From: Microcoleus sp. EPA2
GTDB taxonomy: Bacteria; Cyanobacteriota; Cyanobacteriia; Cyanobacteriales; Microcoleaceae
DNA: 64,000 nucleotides
NCBI GenBank assembly: GCA_020882975.1
Contig: JAHRFD010000004.1
Coordinates: 124,001-188,000, forward strand
Direction: 5' to 3'
In this document: piece after piece, positions 34,630 to 45,844 of the stretch
How the letters are laid out: every line of letters starts with the position of its first letter
Numbering within the stretch: the stretch's first letter is position 1
Notes under the pieces: generated by a model
Databases searched by the model: none
What the model was told of the DNA's origin: nothing
Seen by the model: only the letters and a program-made list of their open reading frames with translations
Made by a program: the position numbers and the translations under genes

Positions 34630-37130
34630 TAAACTAACCTTTTTAAAGTCTCTACCAACACATCTTGATTAAAAGTACCTTTAGGAATATAAGCATTTGC
34701 CCCGGCATCAGCACCTCTCTTTCTATCTTCATCCGAAGCCAAAGAAGTCACTAAAATTATCGGCAAATCACTGTATTTTTGTTGCTGACGAATCTTAACA
34801 GTCAGTCCCAAACCATCCAAATTTGGCATTTGTACATCAGAAATCACCGCATCAAAATCGCGAGTTTTTAACTTATTGAACGCATCCAATCCATCTACCG
34901 CCGTCACCACTTCATAACCGGCACTTTCCAGGATGCGTTTTTCTTGAGTGCGGGTGGCGATCGAGTCTTCTGCTAAAAGTATAACTTGTTTTCGGCTGGC
35001 AGTCTCCATGGGCGATCGCAAACCACCAATAGTACGCGACAAAACTTGCTGGCGTACCGATTTTATCAAATCCTGGGGATTCAGTACCATACAAACTTCC
35101 CCGTTACCAAGAATTGTTGCACCGGAAACATTTCGCACCCTTTTTAGTAATTTACTTTGAGGTTTAATCACCACATCCTGTTCGTCTATCAAAGCATCTA
35201 CAAATAATCCCAATCTTTCCTCCCCTATCTTTAAAATAATACAAGGAATTTTTCCCGAATGTGAACCCATCAAGTCCTTGGGAGTATGGGGGTAAATTCC
35301 GGGCAAATTTTCCTCTTTACCTGCGCGATTTATTTGCCTCCAGCTTAGATTATTTAATTCCAGTAAATCTCTCAGATGAGCCACTGACAGAGGCTGACCT
35401 TTTAAAAGTATAGTTTCCCTACCTTCCATAGCAAAAATATCAGAAGTAGAAACTAATTGTGCTGTTTCTACAAACTCTAGTGGGAGAGCATAAGCAATAT
35501 TTTCAACTACTACAATCAATACATTCGCTGTAGCTAAAGACGTACTTAGTTGCAATTTAAAAGTACATCCTTTTCCCCACACTGAATCCACTTGAATAGT
35601 ACCTTTCAAGGCTTCAACATTAGTACGCACTACATCTAAACCCACCCCACGTCCCGATACTTCAGTTACAAATGTTCTCGTGGAAAAACCAGGAGCAAAA
35701 ATCAAAGATTGCACTTGATTTGTGGTCATGCCTGCAAGTTGTTCTAAGGTACAAATATTACGTTTAATTGCCGTTTGTTTAATACGCTCAAGATTTAGTC
35801 CCCGACCATCATCAGCCACTTCAATAATCACATTACTGGCTATACTATAACCTTTAATGCGGAGAGTCGCCACAGGTGGTTTGCCAATTTTTTGGCGATC
35901 GGCAACAGTTTCAATTCCGTGGTCGATCGCATTCCGAATCATGTGCATCAAAGGGTCTTTCATTTCCTCTAAAATACGTTTATCTGCTGTAGTTTCGCCT
36001 CCTTCAATCACTAAGGCAACTTCTTTACCTTCCCGTTTCGCTAAGTCTCTTACAGTTCTAGAAAATAAATTAAAAATAGTAGATAAAGGCAGCAGTCTGA
36101 GAGTGCGAATACCTGATTCTAGTTCCTCGGCAATTATTTCAAGTCTCGCCGTATCTTCATACACTAAATTTTTCAAGCGGTTGACTAAAATGCCAAGACG
36201 TTCTAAGCGTTCTTGGGTATGTTGACAGTAATTCTGCAATTGCATAAATTTATCATTTTCTTTCATCCTGTTTTCATCTATTTGTATCTGATGAAAAGTC
36301 AAGCTAGTGGCAAAATATTCTCGACTCCACTCTTCCCACAAAGTCGTAATTTGTTCGATATCTGCCACTCGGTGTCCCAGTCTAGTTTTAGTGACAGTAA
36401 GTTCCCCAGCTTGAGTCATTAAATCATCTAAGTTTTGGGTAGCAACGCGAATGGTTTCTATACGATAAGATGAGGTAGATAAGGCAGTGACAGGGGATGG
36501 TGAATCCGAAGTAGTTGATGCCGAAGGGGTAGGCAAGTTTTGAGCTTGTAGCAGCAATTCTTGCTCGGATTGTATCGGTAAAAAAGAATAATTATCGTCT
36601 GAATTAACAACTTCTGATTTTTTAATACTTGTTTCTATTTCTGCGGTATAATGCTCAGTAATTTGCGGTTCTACCAAGGCTTTTTCTAAGTCTGGTAATT
36701 TTGCCGATGATGGCTCTACTATGGGGTTAGTAACTTGTGGTTGTGGTTGACTAGAAGCACCCATCATGCTGGCAAGGATATAAAATGTATTAACTCCCGA
36801 ATCTTCGCCAGTTACAGCTTCGTCAACTAGCTTGCGGATGGCTTCTAAACCTTGGGAAAGTTTATCGCTAATATCTGAAGTTAGTTGAGTTTCTCCGCGC
36901 TTGACACCTCCCAAAATATGCTCCATTTGATGAGCTAAAGATGCCACACTTTTTACTCCTAGCATTCCCGCATCACCTTTGAGAGAATGGGTTTCTCTCA
37001 GCAATTCTTCTAATTTAGCGGCATCCCGTGGGTGTTCTTCCAAATACAGTAATCCGTCATCGAGTTTCTGCAAGTGTTCTTCACTAGCAATTTTAAATAT
37101 ATCTCGGAGTTCTTCATCTTCAATGATCAT
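34629..37130 (-). CDS. cheA: CheA-type hybrid histidine kinase/response regulator
   Basis: 833 aa from the ATG at 37130. An in-frame TTG four codons upstream is less likely. Domains in order: HPt with phospho-His in THSLKGDAGMLG (about 48), spacer with low complexity (about 110-220), dimerisation helices, HATPase_c (HMIRNAIDHGIE, ADDGRGL, FAPGFST, GRGVGLDVV), CheW-like (about 575-715, LPLEFVE, DALIDEQDVV), and a C-terminal receiver with phospho-Asp in AVISDVQMPNLDG. It is the kinase of the operon and phosphorylates itself in response to MCP signals. The fused receiver may act as phosphate sink or output. Confidence 0.95.
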   Translation of the reverse strand: MIIEDEELRDIFKIASEEHLQKLDDGLLYLEEHPRDAAKLEELLRETHSLKGDAGMLGVKSVASLAHQMEHILGGVKRGETQLTSDISDKLSQGLEAIRKLVDEAVTGEDSGVNTFYILASMMGASSQPQPQVTNPIVEPSSAKLPDLEKALVEPQITEHYTAEIETSIKKSEVVNSDDNYSFLPIQSEQELLLQAQNLPTPSASTTSDSPSPVTALSTSSYRIETIRVATQNLDDLMTQAGELTVTKTRLGHRVADIEQITTLWEEWSREYFATSLTFHQIQIDENRMKENDKFMQLQNYCQHTQERLERLGILVNRLKNLVYEDTARLEIIAEELESGIRTLRLLPLSTIFNLFSRTVRDLAKREGKEVALVIEGGETTADKRILEEMKDPLMHMIRNAIDHGIETVADRQKIGKPPVATLRIKGYSIASNVIIEVADDGRGLNLERIKQTAIKRNICTLEQLAGMTTNQVQSLIFAPGFSTRTFVTEVSGRGVGLDVVRTNVEALKGTIQVDSVWGKGCTFKLQLSTSLATANVLIVVVENIAYALPLEFVETAQLVSTSDIFAMEGRETILLKGQPLSVAHLRDLLELNNLSWRQINRAGKEENLPGIYPHTPKDLMGSHSGKIPCIILKIGEERLGLFVDALIDEQDVVIKPQSKLLKRVRNVSGATILGNGEVCMVLNPQDLIKSVRQQVLSRTIGGLRSPMETASRKQVILLAEDSIATRTQEKRILESAGYEVVTAVDGLDAFNKLKTRDFDAVISDVQMPNLDGLGLTVKIRQQQKYSDLPIILVTSLASDEDRKRGADAGANAYIPKGTFNQDVLVETLKRLV

Positions 37131-37163
37131 AAATATTTTCAAGAATGGGGAATTGACAAATTA

Positions 37164-39047
37164 CTACACTACAGACTTGAGATTTAATGCAGCTTCATTA
37201 AGTTTGTGAGTACCTATTTTGACTTGAGTAATCCCATGGACTGTTTGAGATGCTGCTTGATTGAGAGCATTCATGGTATCACCTACTTGCTGAATCGCGA
37301 TCGCCTGCTGTTTAATATTAAAATAAATTTGTTGGTTGCTCGCAAACACCAGATTGCAAGCTTCCCTGACACCAGTAAAAGCGGATGCCGTATCTCGTGC
37401 TGTTTTCACCCCTGCTGCTGCGGTTTTTTTGCCATCTTCCGTGGCTTTCACCGTCGAGGCGATCGCGCTCTTAATTTCTGGAATAATACCATTAATCTTT
37501 TGTGCTGCTTGTTGACTTTCATCAGCTAACTTCCGAATTTCGCTGGCTACCACTGCAAAACCTTTACCATACTCGCCAGCTCTGACTGCTTCGACGGCGG
37601 CGTTGAGGGCTAAAATATTTGTTTGGCTAGCTAAATCGCTCACCAAACTTGCTAAACTAGAAATATTTCCAATCTGACTTGTACTGTCATCTAGTCGATG
37701 ATTATGCTGAGAAATTGCCAAAACAGCTTCTCTAAGATGCAGCATTTGATCGAGAGTTTTCTCTACCATTTCAGTACCTTGTTCCGCGAGATTTAAAGCT
37801 TGGCGAGCAGCCCTCGCCACCGCCTCAGCTTGCTCTACCGTTTGGTGAGAAGATATGGCGACATTTTCTAAAGTTATAGTGCTTTCTTTCACTGACACAA
37901 ATTGCCGTTCAACTATTTGTTCTTGTTGATTCATATTGGATACTATTTCTAGGGAAAATGAAGATATTTGGTATATCAAACCCTGAATTAGTTTCACCAG
38001 TTTGTGTAGTATTAACAGTCCTAACGACAGTACAGTCCCTAGGGATAATATAGTAACTAGGATTCCGATTATTTTGAACCCTAAAATAGAATTAAATATG
38101 GAATTTTTGTTTGCCTGATGCACAATTACAAAAAATCTTTGCTTGTTGTCTTTGATGGGAAATATTGTATAATAACTAATAACTACATCCCTGAGTTCCA
38201 CATTGCCTTGACCCCCGGAAAGTATTTGATTAACTATATCTTCTGAATAATCTTTGTGGAAATTCTCATCGGTTTTTATTTCCGAACCCCATTCTTTGTC
38301 AGGATTTGAATGGTGGATATAGTAACCATCTTGATTTAACATAAAAACTTGGTCTGAACCTTGATGATTGAGTTCTTTCGCAATATCGATCAGACTTTGA
38401 CCCAGAGCATTAGCAATCAAAATGCCTTTTCTTTGTCCTTTGCTATCAAAAATTGGAGTAGCGTAGCGAATTGTTGGTTTGTAAGGAAGTTCTATTTTGC
38501 CGTATTCCTGATTGAGATTAAATTGAGAGACATAGATTTCTCCAGGTTTTAGTTTCATAGTCAAATAAAAGTAATCTCTGCCTGCTTGATTCTGTAATTG
38601 ATTATCCCGAATAATTTTAAGATTTTTACCATCAGAATCTACACGAACAAGTTCGTTACCTTTTTCGTCTATGTAACGCAATTTCATATAATAGGGCTTG
38701 ACTTCCATCAGTGATGAAAAGATTATTTGCATTCGCTCGACCCAATTTTGATAAGTTGAATTACTTTCTCTGTCTACTCCAGTTCCCTCTCTCGCTCTAA
38801 TAATACCCTGAATCGGGGGAGATTTGCCGATAAATAAAATATCAGAACTAAAATTTTCTAATTTATTAATCATTTGATTGCCACTAGATTTAACACCTTC
38901 ATCAAGACTTAATAATGCTAAAGATTTAAGGGCTACAGTGGAAGAATAAACCCCATAGGAACCAACAATCAATAAGGGAATTAAGGTACTTAAAATCAAG
39001 AGAATTAGCAGTCGGTACTGGAGTTTTCTGAATAAATTTTTAATCAT
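37164..39047 (-). CDS. Methyl-accepting chemotaxis protein with extracytoplasmic Cache-type sensor
   Basis: 627 aa. Transmembrane segment 1 (about 12-34), a periplasmic sensor with Cache features ([48 protein letters not shown]), transmembrane 2 (about 325-350) and a methyl-accepting signalling domain with the hairpin tip RIGN-like [19 protein letters not shown]. No clear HAMP domain separates TM2 from the signalling domain. It is one of three adjacent receptors, with 62 bp to the next. Ligand unknown. Confidence 0.93.
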   Translation of the reverse strand: MIKNLFRKLQYRLLILLILSTLIPLLIVGSYGVYSSTVALKSLALLSLDEGVKSSGNQMINKLENFSSDILFIGKSPPIQGIIRAREGTGVDRESNSTYQNWVERMQIIFSSLMEVKPYYMKLRYIDEKGNELVRVDSDGKNLKIIRDNQLQNQAGRDYFYLTMKLKPGEIYVSQFNLNQEYGKIELPYKPTIRYATPIFDSKGQRKGILIANALGQSLIDIAKELNHQGSDQVFMLNQDGYYIHHSNPDKEWGSEIKTDENFHKDYSEDIVNQILSGGQGNVELRDVVISYYTIFPIKDNKQRFFVIVHQANKNSIFNSILGFKIIGILVTILSLGTVLSLGLLILHKLVKLIQGLIYQISSFSLEIVSNMNQQEQIVERQFVSVKESTITLENVAISSHQTVEQAEAVARAARQALNLAEQGTEMVEKTLDQMLHLREAVLAISQHNHRLDDSTSQIGNISSLASLVSDLASQTNILALNAAVEAVRAGEYGKGFAVVASEIRKLADESQQAAQKINGIIPEIKSAIASTVKATEDGKKTAAAGVKTARDTASAFTGVREACNLVFASNQQIYFNIKQQAIAIQQVGDTMNALNQAASQTVHGITQVKIGTHKLNEAALNLKSVV

Positions 39048-39109
39048 TAGTAATGGGTAATATGAAAGGGCTAGTTAGTAGGAAATTCCTGTTGAATGTT
39101 GACGACTGA

Positions 39110-40918
39110 TTAGACTGATGATTTGAGATTTTGGGCTGCTTTATTAAGCTGTTCGATTCCGAGTTTGACTTGAGAAATGCCGGTGGCATTTTCCTGGGCG
39201 GCGAGGTTGAGAGAATTAACGGCATGAACTACATCCTGAATGGCGATCGCCTGGTCTTTCGCAGTAAAAGAAATTTGTTGGCTATTCAAAACAATGCGAT
39301 CGATCGCCTGTGCTACACCAGCAAATGCGTCGGCAGTTTTTCGGGCAATTTTTACTCCACTATCCACGGTTTTTGCTCCATCATCCGTCACCATCGTTGT
39401 GGAACTAATTGATGTCTGGATGTCGGCAACTAAAGCATTGATTTTGCTCGCAGATTCCTTGCTTAAATCTGCCAATTGCCGAATTTCTGTAGCAACAACT
39501 GCAAATCCTTTGCCACTTTCGCCAGCCCTCCAGGCTTCGATGGCAGCATTAATCGCTAACATATTTGTTTGATTGGCTAAATCGCTAACTAAACTAGAGA
39601 TATTACCAATGCGACTCGTTTGTTCGCTCAAAAGCAAAATTTGCTTTTCAATTGCTTCAACATTTTGTTTCAAAATTGCCATTTCTTTGAGGGTATTCTG
39701 TACTGCTTGACTACCTCCAGTGGTGAGGGCGAGAGCTTGTTTGGCTCCGAGAGCAGCAGCTTCTGCTTGGGAAGCACAAGCCCTGCTTGATTCACCCAAT
39801 TCATCCATTGTACTCACAGTTCGCTCCACAGCATATAGTTGTTGACTGGCGATACGTTCTTGTTGTTCGATGGTGACAGCAATCTGTGAGGAAGAATAGG
39901 CGATGGTCCGCACAATTTTATTCACGGATCTGGTAGTTCGACTAGCGATAAAAGTTGCCATGGCGCTGACAACAGCAGCAGTTAGTCCCACTCCTGCTAT
40001 CAGAGCAAATAGCAATTGTTTTTGAGGAGCAAATACGTTATCTGTATCGTTTGCAATCAGGACACTCCAACCTAATTTCGGCATATTGTTGGATTTTTCA
40101 ATTTCAATAGGAGCATAGGTCAGCAGTTGTTGTCCTGCGCCAATCTGATCGGTATCGATGAGACTGTTGATTTTATTGGCGGCTTGCATTGTCGCAAAAA
40201 CACTATAATCTGAACGTGCATCTCTGCCCAGATGTTCGATTTCTGTAGCAGAAAAAAACTTGCCATTGCCATCAATTAAATGATACTCATCTGCTTCTAG
40301 TCCTTCGGAGTCTTCGGAGTCTCTAATTAATTTTTCTTTGTTTTCCTGAAAAGCCTCTTCTAAATATTTTATGGGCGTGCGAGTTCTCAGAATTGCGATA
40401 GTTTTTCCCGTATTAATTTCGACTATAGGAGCCGCAGCAAAAATAGAGTATTTGCCAGTGATAAATGATTCTCTAGGTTGCACGAGCGTCGGCAGATTAG
40501 TTTTAACTACTTCCTGGAAATAATCGCGTTTACCCAAATCTATAATTGGCTCTCCGCTGGATTGTAAAATAGTATTTCCCAGCATATCTGCGATGGCAAT
40601 GCTGTCGTAACCTTCCCCTTGTTTTACATATTTATCTAACCGAGCTTGTTTTTGGCTCTTGGAAGTAGTTTCGCTGACTCTGGGATCGTTGAGTATACTT
40701 AAATTAGCTAGCTCCTGAACATCTAAGTACCTTTCAAAAACAAAATTACTGACATCATGGGCTATGGCCACGGCTCGTGACTCTTGATATTTAATTACAT
40801 AATTATTTAGGTTCTGATTGGCAAAGAAAAAAGTTATTGCTCCTGTTAAGATAGCTGGAAGTGTACCGAGGGCGAGAGCAAATGCAATCGCTTTAATTCT
40901 TAAGGATATATTTGGCAT
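39110..40918 (-). CDS. Methyl-accepting chemotaxis protein with Cache sensor, second
   Basis: 602 aa. TM1 (about 10-32), a double-Cache-like periplasmic region ([59 protein letters not shown]), TM2 (about 309-333) and the MCP signalling domain (tip [19 protein letters not shown]). Trp in place of Val in EAWRAGE at the tip is unusual. Shared end signature [13 protein letters not shown] matches the neighbouring receptors' [13 protein letters not shown], showing a recent common origin of the three signalling domains. Confidence 0.93.
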   Translation of the reverse strand: MPNISLRIKAIAFALALGTLPAILTGAITFFFANQNLNNYVIKYQESRAVAIAHDVSNFVFERYLDVQELANLSILNDPRVSETTSKSQKQARLDKYVKQGEGYDSIAIADMLGNTILQSSGEPIIDLGKRDYFQEVVKTNLPTLVQPRESFITGKYSIFAAAPIVEINTGKTIAILRTRTPIKYLEEAFQENKEKLIRDSEDSEGLEADEYHLIDGNGKFFSATEIEHLGRDARSDYSVFATMQAANKINSLIDTDQIGAGQQLLTYAPIEIEKSNNMPKLGWSVLIANDTDNVFAPQKQLLFALIAGVGLTAAVVSAMATFIASRTTRSVNKIVRTIAYSSSQIAVTIEQQERIASQQLYAVERTVSTMDELGESSRACASQAEAAALGAKQALALTTGGSQAVQNTLKEMAILKQNVEAIEKQILLLSEQTSRIGNISSLVSDLANQTNMLAINAAIEAWRAGESGKGFAVVATEIRQLADLSKESASKINALVADIQTSISSTTMVTDDGAKTVDSGVKIARKTADAFAGVAQAIDRIVLNSQQISFTAKDQAIAIQDVVHAVNSLNLAAQENATGISQVKLGIEQLNKAAQNLKSSV

Positions 40919-40992
40919 TTTTTTGAACTTCTCATAATTTCAAAATATCATGAATTACACAGGGTCAGGGTGGGGCATAAATTAGAAATATC

Positions 40993-42453
40993 TTACACAA
41001 CTGCTTTCAAGTCTAGGGCTGCTTCATTCAATTTTTGGGTCCCGATTTTAGTTTGACTGATACCGCAAGCTGTTTGAGCTGCGGCTTGATTCAGGGAGTT
41101 CATAGCTTCCACCACCTGTTCGATCGCGATCGCTTGTTGTTTGGCATTCAATGAAATCTGCTGAGAACTCAAGACGACATTATTAATTGCATTGACAACC
41201 CCGCCAAATGCAGCGGCGGTTTCTGAGGCAATATTCACGCCAAATTCTACTGTTTTAGTCCCTTCTTCTGTGACCATTACTGTTGAATTAATTGCTCTTT
41301 GAATATCTGCAACTAATAGATTAATTTGGGCTGCTGATTTTTTACTGCGCTCGGCCAGTTTGCGAATTTCGGACGCCACAACACCAAACCCCTTGCCATT
41401 GTCCCCCGCCCGCACGGCTTCCACGGCGGCATTGAGTGCTAACATATTGGTCTGATTAGCCAAATCGCTAACTAAAGTTGAAATATTACCAATGCGATCG
41501 GTTTGTTCGCTTAATTGCATAATTTGTCCTTGCATATCCTCAACTTTGGTTTTGAGAGTTCCCATGGCTTCTAAAGTTTGTGCTACAGCTTTTGTGCCAC
41601 CTCCAGCTAAATTCAAAGCTTGCATTGCTTGCATCGCTGCTGTTTCTACCTGCTGTGCTGTCGCCCTGGAAGATGCACCCAGTTCGTCCATTGTAGTCGT
41701 AGTTTGATTGACAGAAGCTGCTTGTTGACTGGCCATCCGTTCCTGTTCTTCGATGGTGGCTGCAATCTGGCTGGAAGAAGTGACGATCGAGCTAATTGCG
41801 CGATCGATAGTTCGGGCAATTCCTGACGAAATTAGCCAAGCTATCACCCCACCTAACAGGACTAAAAACCCACAACTAACTACCAATACCGATATTAAAA
41901 ATATCAAAGAGTCCTTAGTTTTTTTTGTCTCTTGTTTAATTAAGTCTGATTCTAATTCACTAAATTGTCTATGTATTTCGACAAATTCATTCACAAGTTT
42001 TGTGTGTCTTCCTGTATTAAATATTGCGAGGGCTTCACTTTTTTTATTGGCTTGCAATAAATTAACTATTTCGTTAGAATTCTTATAATATTCGTTGCTG
42101 AGACTTAGCATTTTTTGTAAACGAGTTTTCTGTTGAGGGTTTTTAATGATGGGTTCCACATTATTAGCAGACTGACGAGCCAATTCTGCACCTGTTTTAA
42201 AATCATTTAAAAACCGGGGATTTTGATTGATTAAATATCCCCGTAATCCGCGTATCATTTGCTCATTTCCTGCGGAAATATTGTTGGTTAGTCCGATGAC
42301 ATTTTCTATTCTTTCTACTTCTTGAAAACTACTCAATACCTGAGTGGTGGTTTGATAAACTAGGATGGGTAAACCTAAGTAGATAGCTGCGGGCGCTAAA
42401 TAGGCGATCAGCATTTTATTTCTAATATTTATTTTTTTTAAGATAGCAAACAT
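40993..42453 (-). CDS. Methyl-accepting chemotaxis protein with four-helix-bundle-like sensor, third
   Basis: 486 aa. TM1 (about 15-33), an all-helical periplasmic domain (about 35-190, four-helix-bundle type, rich in Asn/Gln/Lys, [13 protein letters not shown]), TM2 (about 194-217) and the signalling domain ([22 protein letters not shown]). It differs from the other two receptors in sensor type but ends in the same [13 protein letters not shown]. No HAMP is evident. Confidence 0.93.
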   Translation of the reverse strand: MFAILKKINIRNKMLIAYLAPAAIYLGLPILVYQTTTQVLSSFQEVERIENVIGLTNNISAGNEQMIRGLRGYLINQNPRFLNDFKTGAELARQSANNVEPIIKNPQQKTRLQKMLSLSNEYYKNSNEIVNLLQANKKSEALAIFNTGRHTKLVNEFVEIHRQFSELESDLIKQETKKTKDSLIFLISVLVVSCGFLVLLGGVIAWLISSGIARTIDRAISSIVTSSSQIAATIEEQERMASQQAASVNQTTTTMDELGASSRATAQQVETAAMQAMQALNLAGGGTKAVAQTLEAMGTLKTKVEDMQGQIMQLSEQTDRIGNISTLVSDLANQTNMLALNAAVEAVRAGDNGKGFGVVASEIRKLAERSKKSAAQINLLVADIQRAINSTVMVTEEGTKTVEFGVNIASETAAAFGGVVNAINNVVLSSQQISLNAKQQAIAIEQVVEAMNSLNQAAAQTACGISQTKIGTQKLNEAALDLKAVV

Positions 42454-42474
42454 ATTTTTCTCCGGGATTTAACA

Positions 42475-42560
42475 GCACTTACGCTGCATCAATGCTGACG
42501 GGGCAATAGTCGGGGAATGCCCCCCGATTAAATGCTTGGGCAGAAATTTTGCGTAAGTCC
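42475..42560. repeat. Small palindrome-ended element (possible MITE)
   Basis: 86 bp between inverted ends ACTTACGC and GCGTAAGT, with an internal stem CGGGGAATGCCCCCCG. AGGACTTACGC-type ends are frequent in cyanobacterial miniature elements. It sits in the gap between the double cheW gene and the third receptor. It is too short to code. Confidence 0.5.
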
Positions 42561-42638
42561 TAATCAATATTTATAATACCAAATTATCTTCTTTAGTCAA
42601 ATATCGTTTTTAAAACCGATTTGGTAGATTGTTTTGAT

Positions 42639-43769
42639 TCACACCTCTTCATCCACGATGACTCCTCCTTTTGTGAGGAGTTTTTCCAAATTCAGAATCG
42701 CCATCATTTTTCCTCCGTAAAGAGCTGTACCTCGTAGATATTCGCGGTTAGCTGAATGCAGTGCCGCGGGAACATTTGCAATTTCTGAAACTCTTAAATA
42801 TACAATATCTAAAATTTCGTCTACAACTATTCCAGTGACTAAATCTGCCACTTGCACCACGATCGCCTGAGATTGATAATTTGTGGCACTCGGCATATTT
42901 AAAGAAATATTTAAAACATTGCGAATATCCAGTATGGTTAAAATTTCTCCCCGTAAATTCATATTGCCAATTATGTGATCTGGAGTGCAAGGAATTGGGG
43001 TTAGTGGGCGAATTTCTGTAAATTCACGGACTACATCCAGCTCCATACCAAAGTATTCACCATTCAAAGTAAACACGGCTACGGATATATTAATTGCGGC
43101 AGAATAGTCCCCCTCGGCTTGCCGCCTCAAATTGTCAGCCCGCGATTTAAAAATTGCTCTTTCTTCCGGGGTAGCTTGGGGGCAAAAAATCTGATGCTTG
43201 CTTAAAATTTTCGCATTTTCACTCAACAATTTGGCTTTGAGATACCAGGGTAGATTTTCTGTTTCTGTCTCTAGTGCTGTTTCTTCACCACCTGCATCGC
43301 TGATAGAAATAGGTAAGCTTTCCTCTGTTTTTTCAGCAGAATATCGAATTAGGCGATCCAGATTGAGTAGCATGATAATATCGGCTTCGCAGCGGGCGAA
43401 TCCAGCGACAAAGTGATGGGATGCGACGCCTTCGTCTCGCCCATAAGATAGCTGGGGAGTGGTGGTATGTTCTGAGATTTCTTTAACTTCGCGAACTTGA
43501 TTGACAATGATACCGACTTTCCATTCTTGCCACTCTATGACGATCGCACTATCTGTCACAGTATACTCCTGCCAAACGTATCCAAAACGGAGATTCAGAT
43601 CCATCACAGGCAGAATTTCACCCCGAAGGTCGATCGCCCCAACAATATCTTGAGGCGCTTCTGCAATGGGCGTCAACTCCGGCAGAAAGAAAATTTCTTG
43701 AACACAGCAGGCTTCTACACCGTAGAGAAAACCGTTCTGTTCAAAAATAAGATACGGTTTAGTTTCCAT
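42639..43769 (-). CDS. cheW: Double CheW-domain scaffold protein
   Basis: 376 aa. Two CheW domains in tandem. The first spans about 5-150 (FLYGVEACCVQEIF, DLRGEILPVMDLNLRFG, VGIIVNQVREV). The second spans about 225-365 (FGMELDVVREFTEIRPL, NLRGEILTILDIRNVL, VTGIVVDEILDIV, LEKLLTKGG). A linker of about 75 residues joins them. It couples receptors to CheA at the membrane array. A double CheW could bridge two receptor-kinase contacts. Confidence 0.93.
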   Translation of the reverse strand: METKPYLIFEQNGFLYGVEACCVQEIFFLPELTPIAEAPQDIVGAIDLRGEILPVMDLNLRFGYVWQEYTVTDSAIVIEWQEWKVGIIVNQVREVKEISEHTTTPQLSYGRDEGVASHHFVAGFARCEADIIMLLNLDRLIRYSAEKTEESLPISISDAGGEETALETETENLPWYLKAKLLSENAKILSKHQIFCPQATPEERAIFKSRADNLRRQAEGDYSAAINISVAVFTLNGEYFGMELDVVREFTEIRPLTPIPCTPDHIIGNMNLRGEILTILDIRNVLNISLNMPSATNYQSQAIVVQVADLVTGIVVDEILDIVYLRVSEIANVPAALHSANREYLRGTALYGGKMMAILNLEKLLTKGGVIVDEEV

Positions 43770-43884
43770 ATTGAACTATTTGGGACAAAGGTATAGGGAA
43801 CAGCGAAGGGGAGGGAGCGAACATTATACATATTCCCGGGGACTACATATTAGAGAAGGACTGGTTTATAGAGAAAGCCAGTTG

Positions 43885-45552
43885 TTAGCTACCAGTGCAT
43901 AAATTTTGTTGGCTGTACAATCTTAACAATTTTTTTTTAAGTTCTAACAAAACTTGGCTCGCCGTCATTTTACCCTGCTGCTCGATCGGAGTATTGGGCG
44001 GTAATTTTCCGAGAATTTCACAGGATGAATTATACATTTTCATAGCTCTTGTTATCTGGCCTTCTTTATGGTATATATTGCCCAGATCTAAATAAGCTGA
44101 AATAAAAGATGGACACAGATAAATTATCCTCTTAAGAAACTGCTTAGCTGTTTCTAATTTTCCCTGCTCTTCGGCAATTTGAGCTTGTAAATAATAGGGA
44201 AACACCGACATTACATCAACTTTACTAGCTCGTTGGCAGTGTTCGATCGCCTGAGAATACTTACCTAAATTTGCATAAATTTGAGCTAATAAATAATCGG
44301 CATCAAAATTATACGGCTGCATTTTCAGAGATTGTTTTGCTTGGGCAATTGCTGCTGCATAAGCTTTATTTTTAAAATTTTTCTTAGCTTCTTCAATCAA
44401 TACTGAAGAGGTTTTTTCCTGGCGTTGATTCAATAATTCGTTATGGGGTGCTTTAGTAGCTTTTTTTTCGGTTAAATCTCCCACTAAATAGCGATTTCTC
44501 AGCATTTTTCCTAGGGGACTAGATTCTGTTAATAGGGGAGTGAGTTCTGCAAAAGGCCCCTGAGCAAAACTAGCTGATTTGGTTGCTAGTCCTAGGAAAT
44601 TGCGATCGTCAACGAATCCAGAATTTTCTGATTTCTCAAGGGATGACTTGAGTTGCTGTAAGTTCCAAGATTCATTTTGAGAGCCTTCTCCCAGTAATTG
44701 ATCTCGACGCTGATAAACAATGGACTCCGGGAAAACCTTGGGTAGAAACTCGTTCATAATTTGACCATGCACTTCAGCGTGGCCAGTCATTAAATATCCT
44801 CCCGGTCTCAGAGTCTTGGCAAATTTTTTCAGTACCAGTGAAATATACTGATGCTCAAAATAAACAAAAACGTTTCTACACAAAATTAAATCAAAATTAT
44901 AAATATTTTTGTAAATATTAGGAAAGTCGTCTGCGATTAAATTTACACAGCTAAAATTTACACTTTGGCGCAATTCTCGACTTATTTCCCATTCAATTTG
45001 TCGCTGATTAAAATACTGTTTTTGTACTTGGGGGTCAACCAAGCGAAACGACCAAGGGCTGTATACTCCCTGTTGGGCTTTTTCGATTACTTTTTCATTT
45101 ATATCAGTCCCTAAAATTAATATTTTCCATTGAGGCCAATCGCCAATCAATTGTTTTAACAAAATAGCTAAAGAATAAGGCTCTTCACCAGTGGAACATC
45201 CCGCACTCCAGAGTCGGAGTGTCGGCACAATTCCCAAGACATTTTGTAACTTTCTTTTCTGCTCTATTAATTCAGGTAAAATTACTTTTTTCAATAAATC
45301 AAATTGTCCCTGATCGCGCATGAAATAACTTTCTACCGTTGTCAACAGCAATACTAACTCGCGCCATTCGTTTTGACTTTCAAAGCTTTTCTCATTTAAT
45401 ATTTTATAATATTTTTCGGGTTCTTTTATTTTTAATACTTGCATTCTCTCCACAATTTTTTGACACAAATTAGGTCGGTCTTGAGGCCGAATTTGTAATC
45501 CAATTTGAGAACTAATTAATTGAATAAATAGTTGAATTAGTGAATCATTCAT
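43885..45552 (-). CDS. cheR: CheR methyltransferase with C-terminal TPR repeats
   Basis: 555 aa. The N-terminal CheR domain (about 1-275) shows the SAM-binding motif LWSAGCSTGEEPYS, FDLILCRNVFVYF, and GYLMTGHAE. A low-complexity linker follows, then TPR repeats (about 375-530: AYAAAIAQAKQSLKMQPYN, YSQAIEHCQRASKV, SAYLDLGNIYHKEGQIT). It methylates glutamates on MCPs. TPR-fused CheR proteins are common in alternative chemosensory systems. First gene of the che operon. Confidence 0.95.
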   Translation of the reverse strand: MNDSLIQLFIQLISSQIGLQIRPQDRPNLCQKIVERMQVLKIKEPEKYYKILNEKSFESQNEWRELVLLLTTVESYFMRDQGQFDLLKKVILPELIEQKRKLQNVLGIVPTLRLWSAGCSTGEEPYSLAILLKQLIGDWPQWKILILGTDINEKVIEKAQQGVYSPWSFRLVDPQVQKQYFNQRQIEWEISRELRQSVNFSCVNLIADDFPNIYKNIYNFDLILCRNVFVYFEHQYISLVLKKFAKTLRPGGYLMTGHAEVHGQIMNEFLPKVFPESIVYQRRDQLLGEGSQNESWNLQQLKSSLEKSENSGFVDDRNFLGLATKSASFAQGPFAELTPLLTESSPLGKMLRNRYLVGDLTEKKATKAPHNELLNQRQEKTSSVLIEEAKKNFKNKAYAAAIAQAKQSLKMQPYNFDADYLLAQIYANLGKYSQAIEHCQRASKVDVMSVFPYYLQAQIAEEQGKLETAKQFLKRIIYLCPSFISAYLDLGNIYHKEGQITRAMKMYNSSCEILGKLPPNTPIEQQGKMTASQVLLELKKKLLRLYSQQNLCTGS

Positions 45553-45780
45553 ATTAAATGTGTAGATTTATTCTAAAATTTGTGTGAATTAGTGATGCTT
45601 ATTTGTTAGTTGTTATTTTTTAGTAGGTATTTTAGCTGATCGCCCTGAAAAAAGCTATACCAAGAACATCATATCAGAAAATTGTCTCCTGGAGGCATTG
45701 TAATATAAATTTAGGCTGCACCGGACAGAATTACCTTATTTGCGTGTCCTGGACTAAAATAGTCAGCAACTCCAAGGCAA
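45553..45780. promoter_or_regulatory. Presumed promoter region of the che operon
   Basis: No gene here. cheR starts at 45552 on the minus strand, so the operon promoter should lie in this 228-bp, AT-rich stretch. No specific box assigned. Confidence 0.35.
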
Positions 45781-45816
45781 AAGGCAGAAAACAGAAAAAA
45801 TTCTGTCTTCTGCCTT
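45781..45816 (-). terminator. Long hairpin downstream of the R3H ATPase gene
   Basis: AAGGCAGAAAACAGAA and TTCTGTCTTCTGCCTT form a stem with a single mismatch around AAAA, 29 bp beyond the minus-strand stop at 45845. It probably separates this gene from the che operon. Confidence 0.65.
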
Positions 45817-45844
45817 CTGGGTGCAACCGCCTCAATTCCCAACT

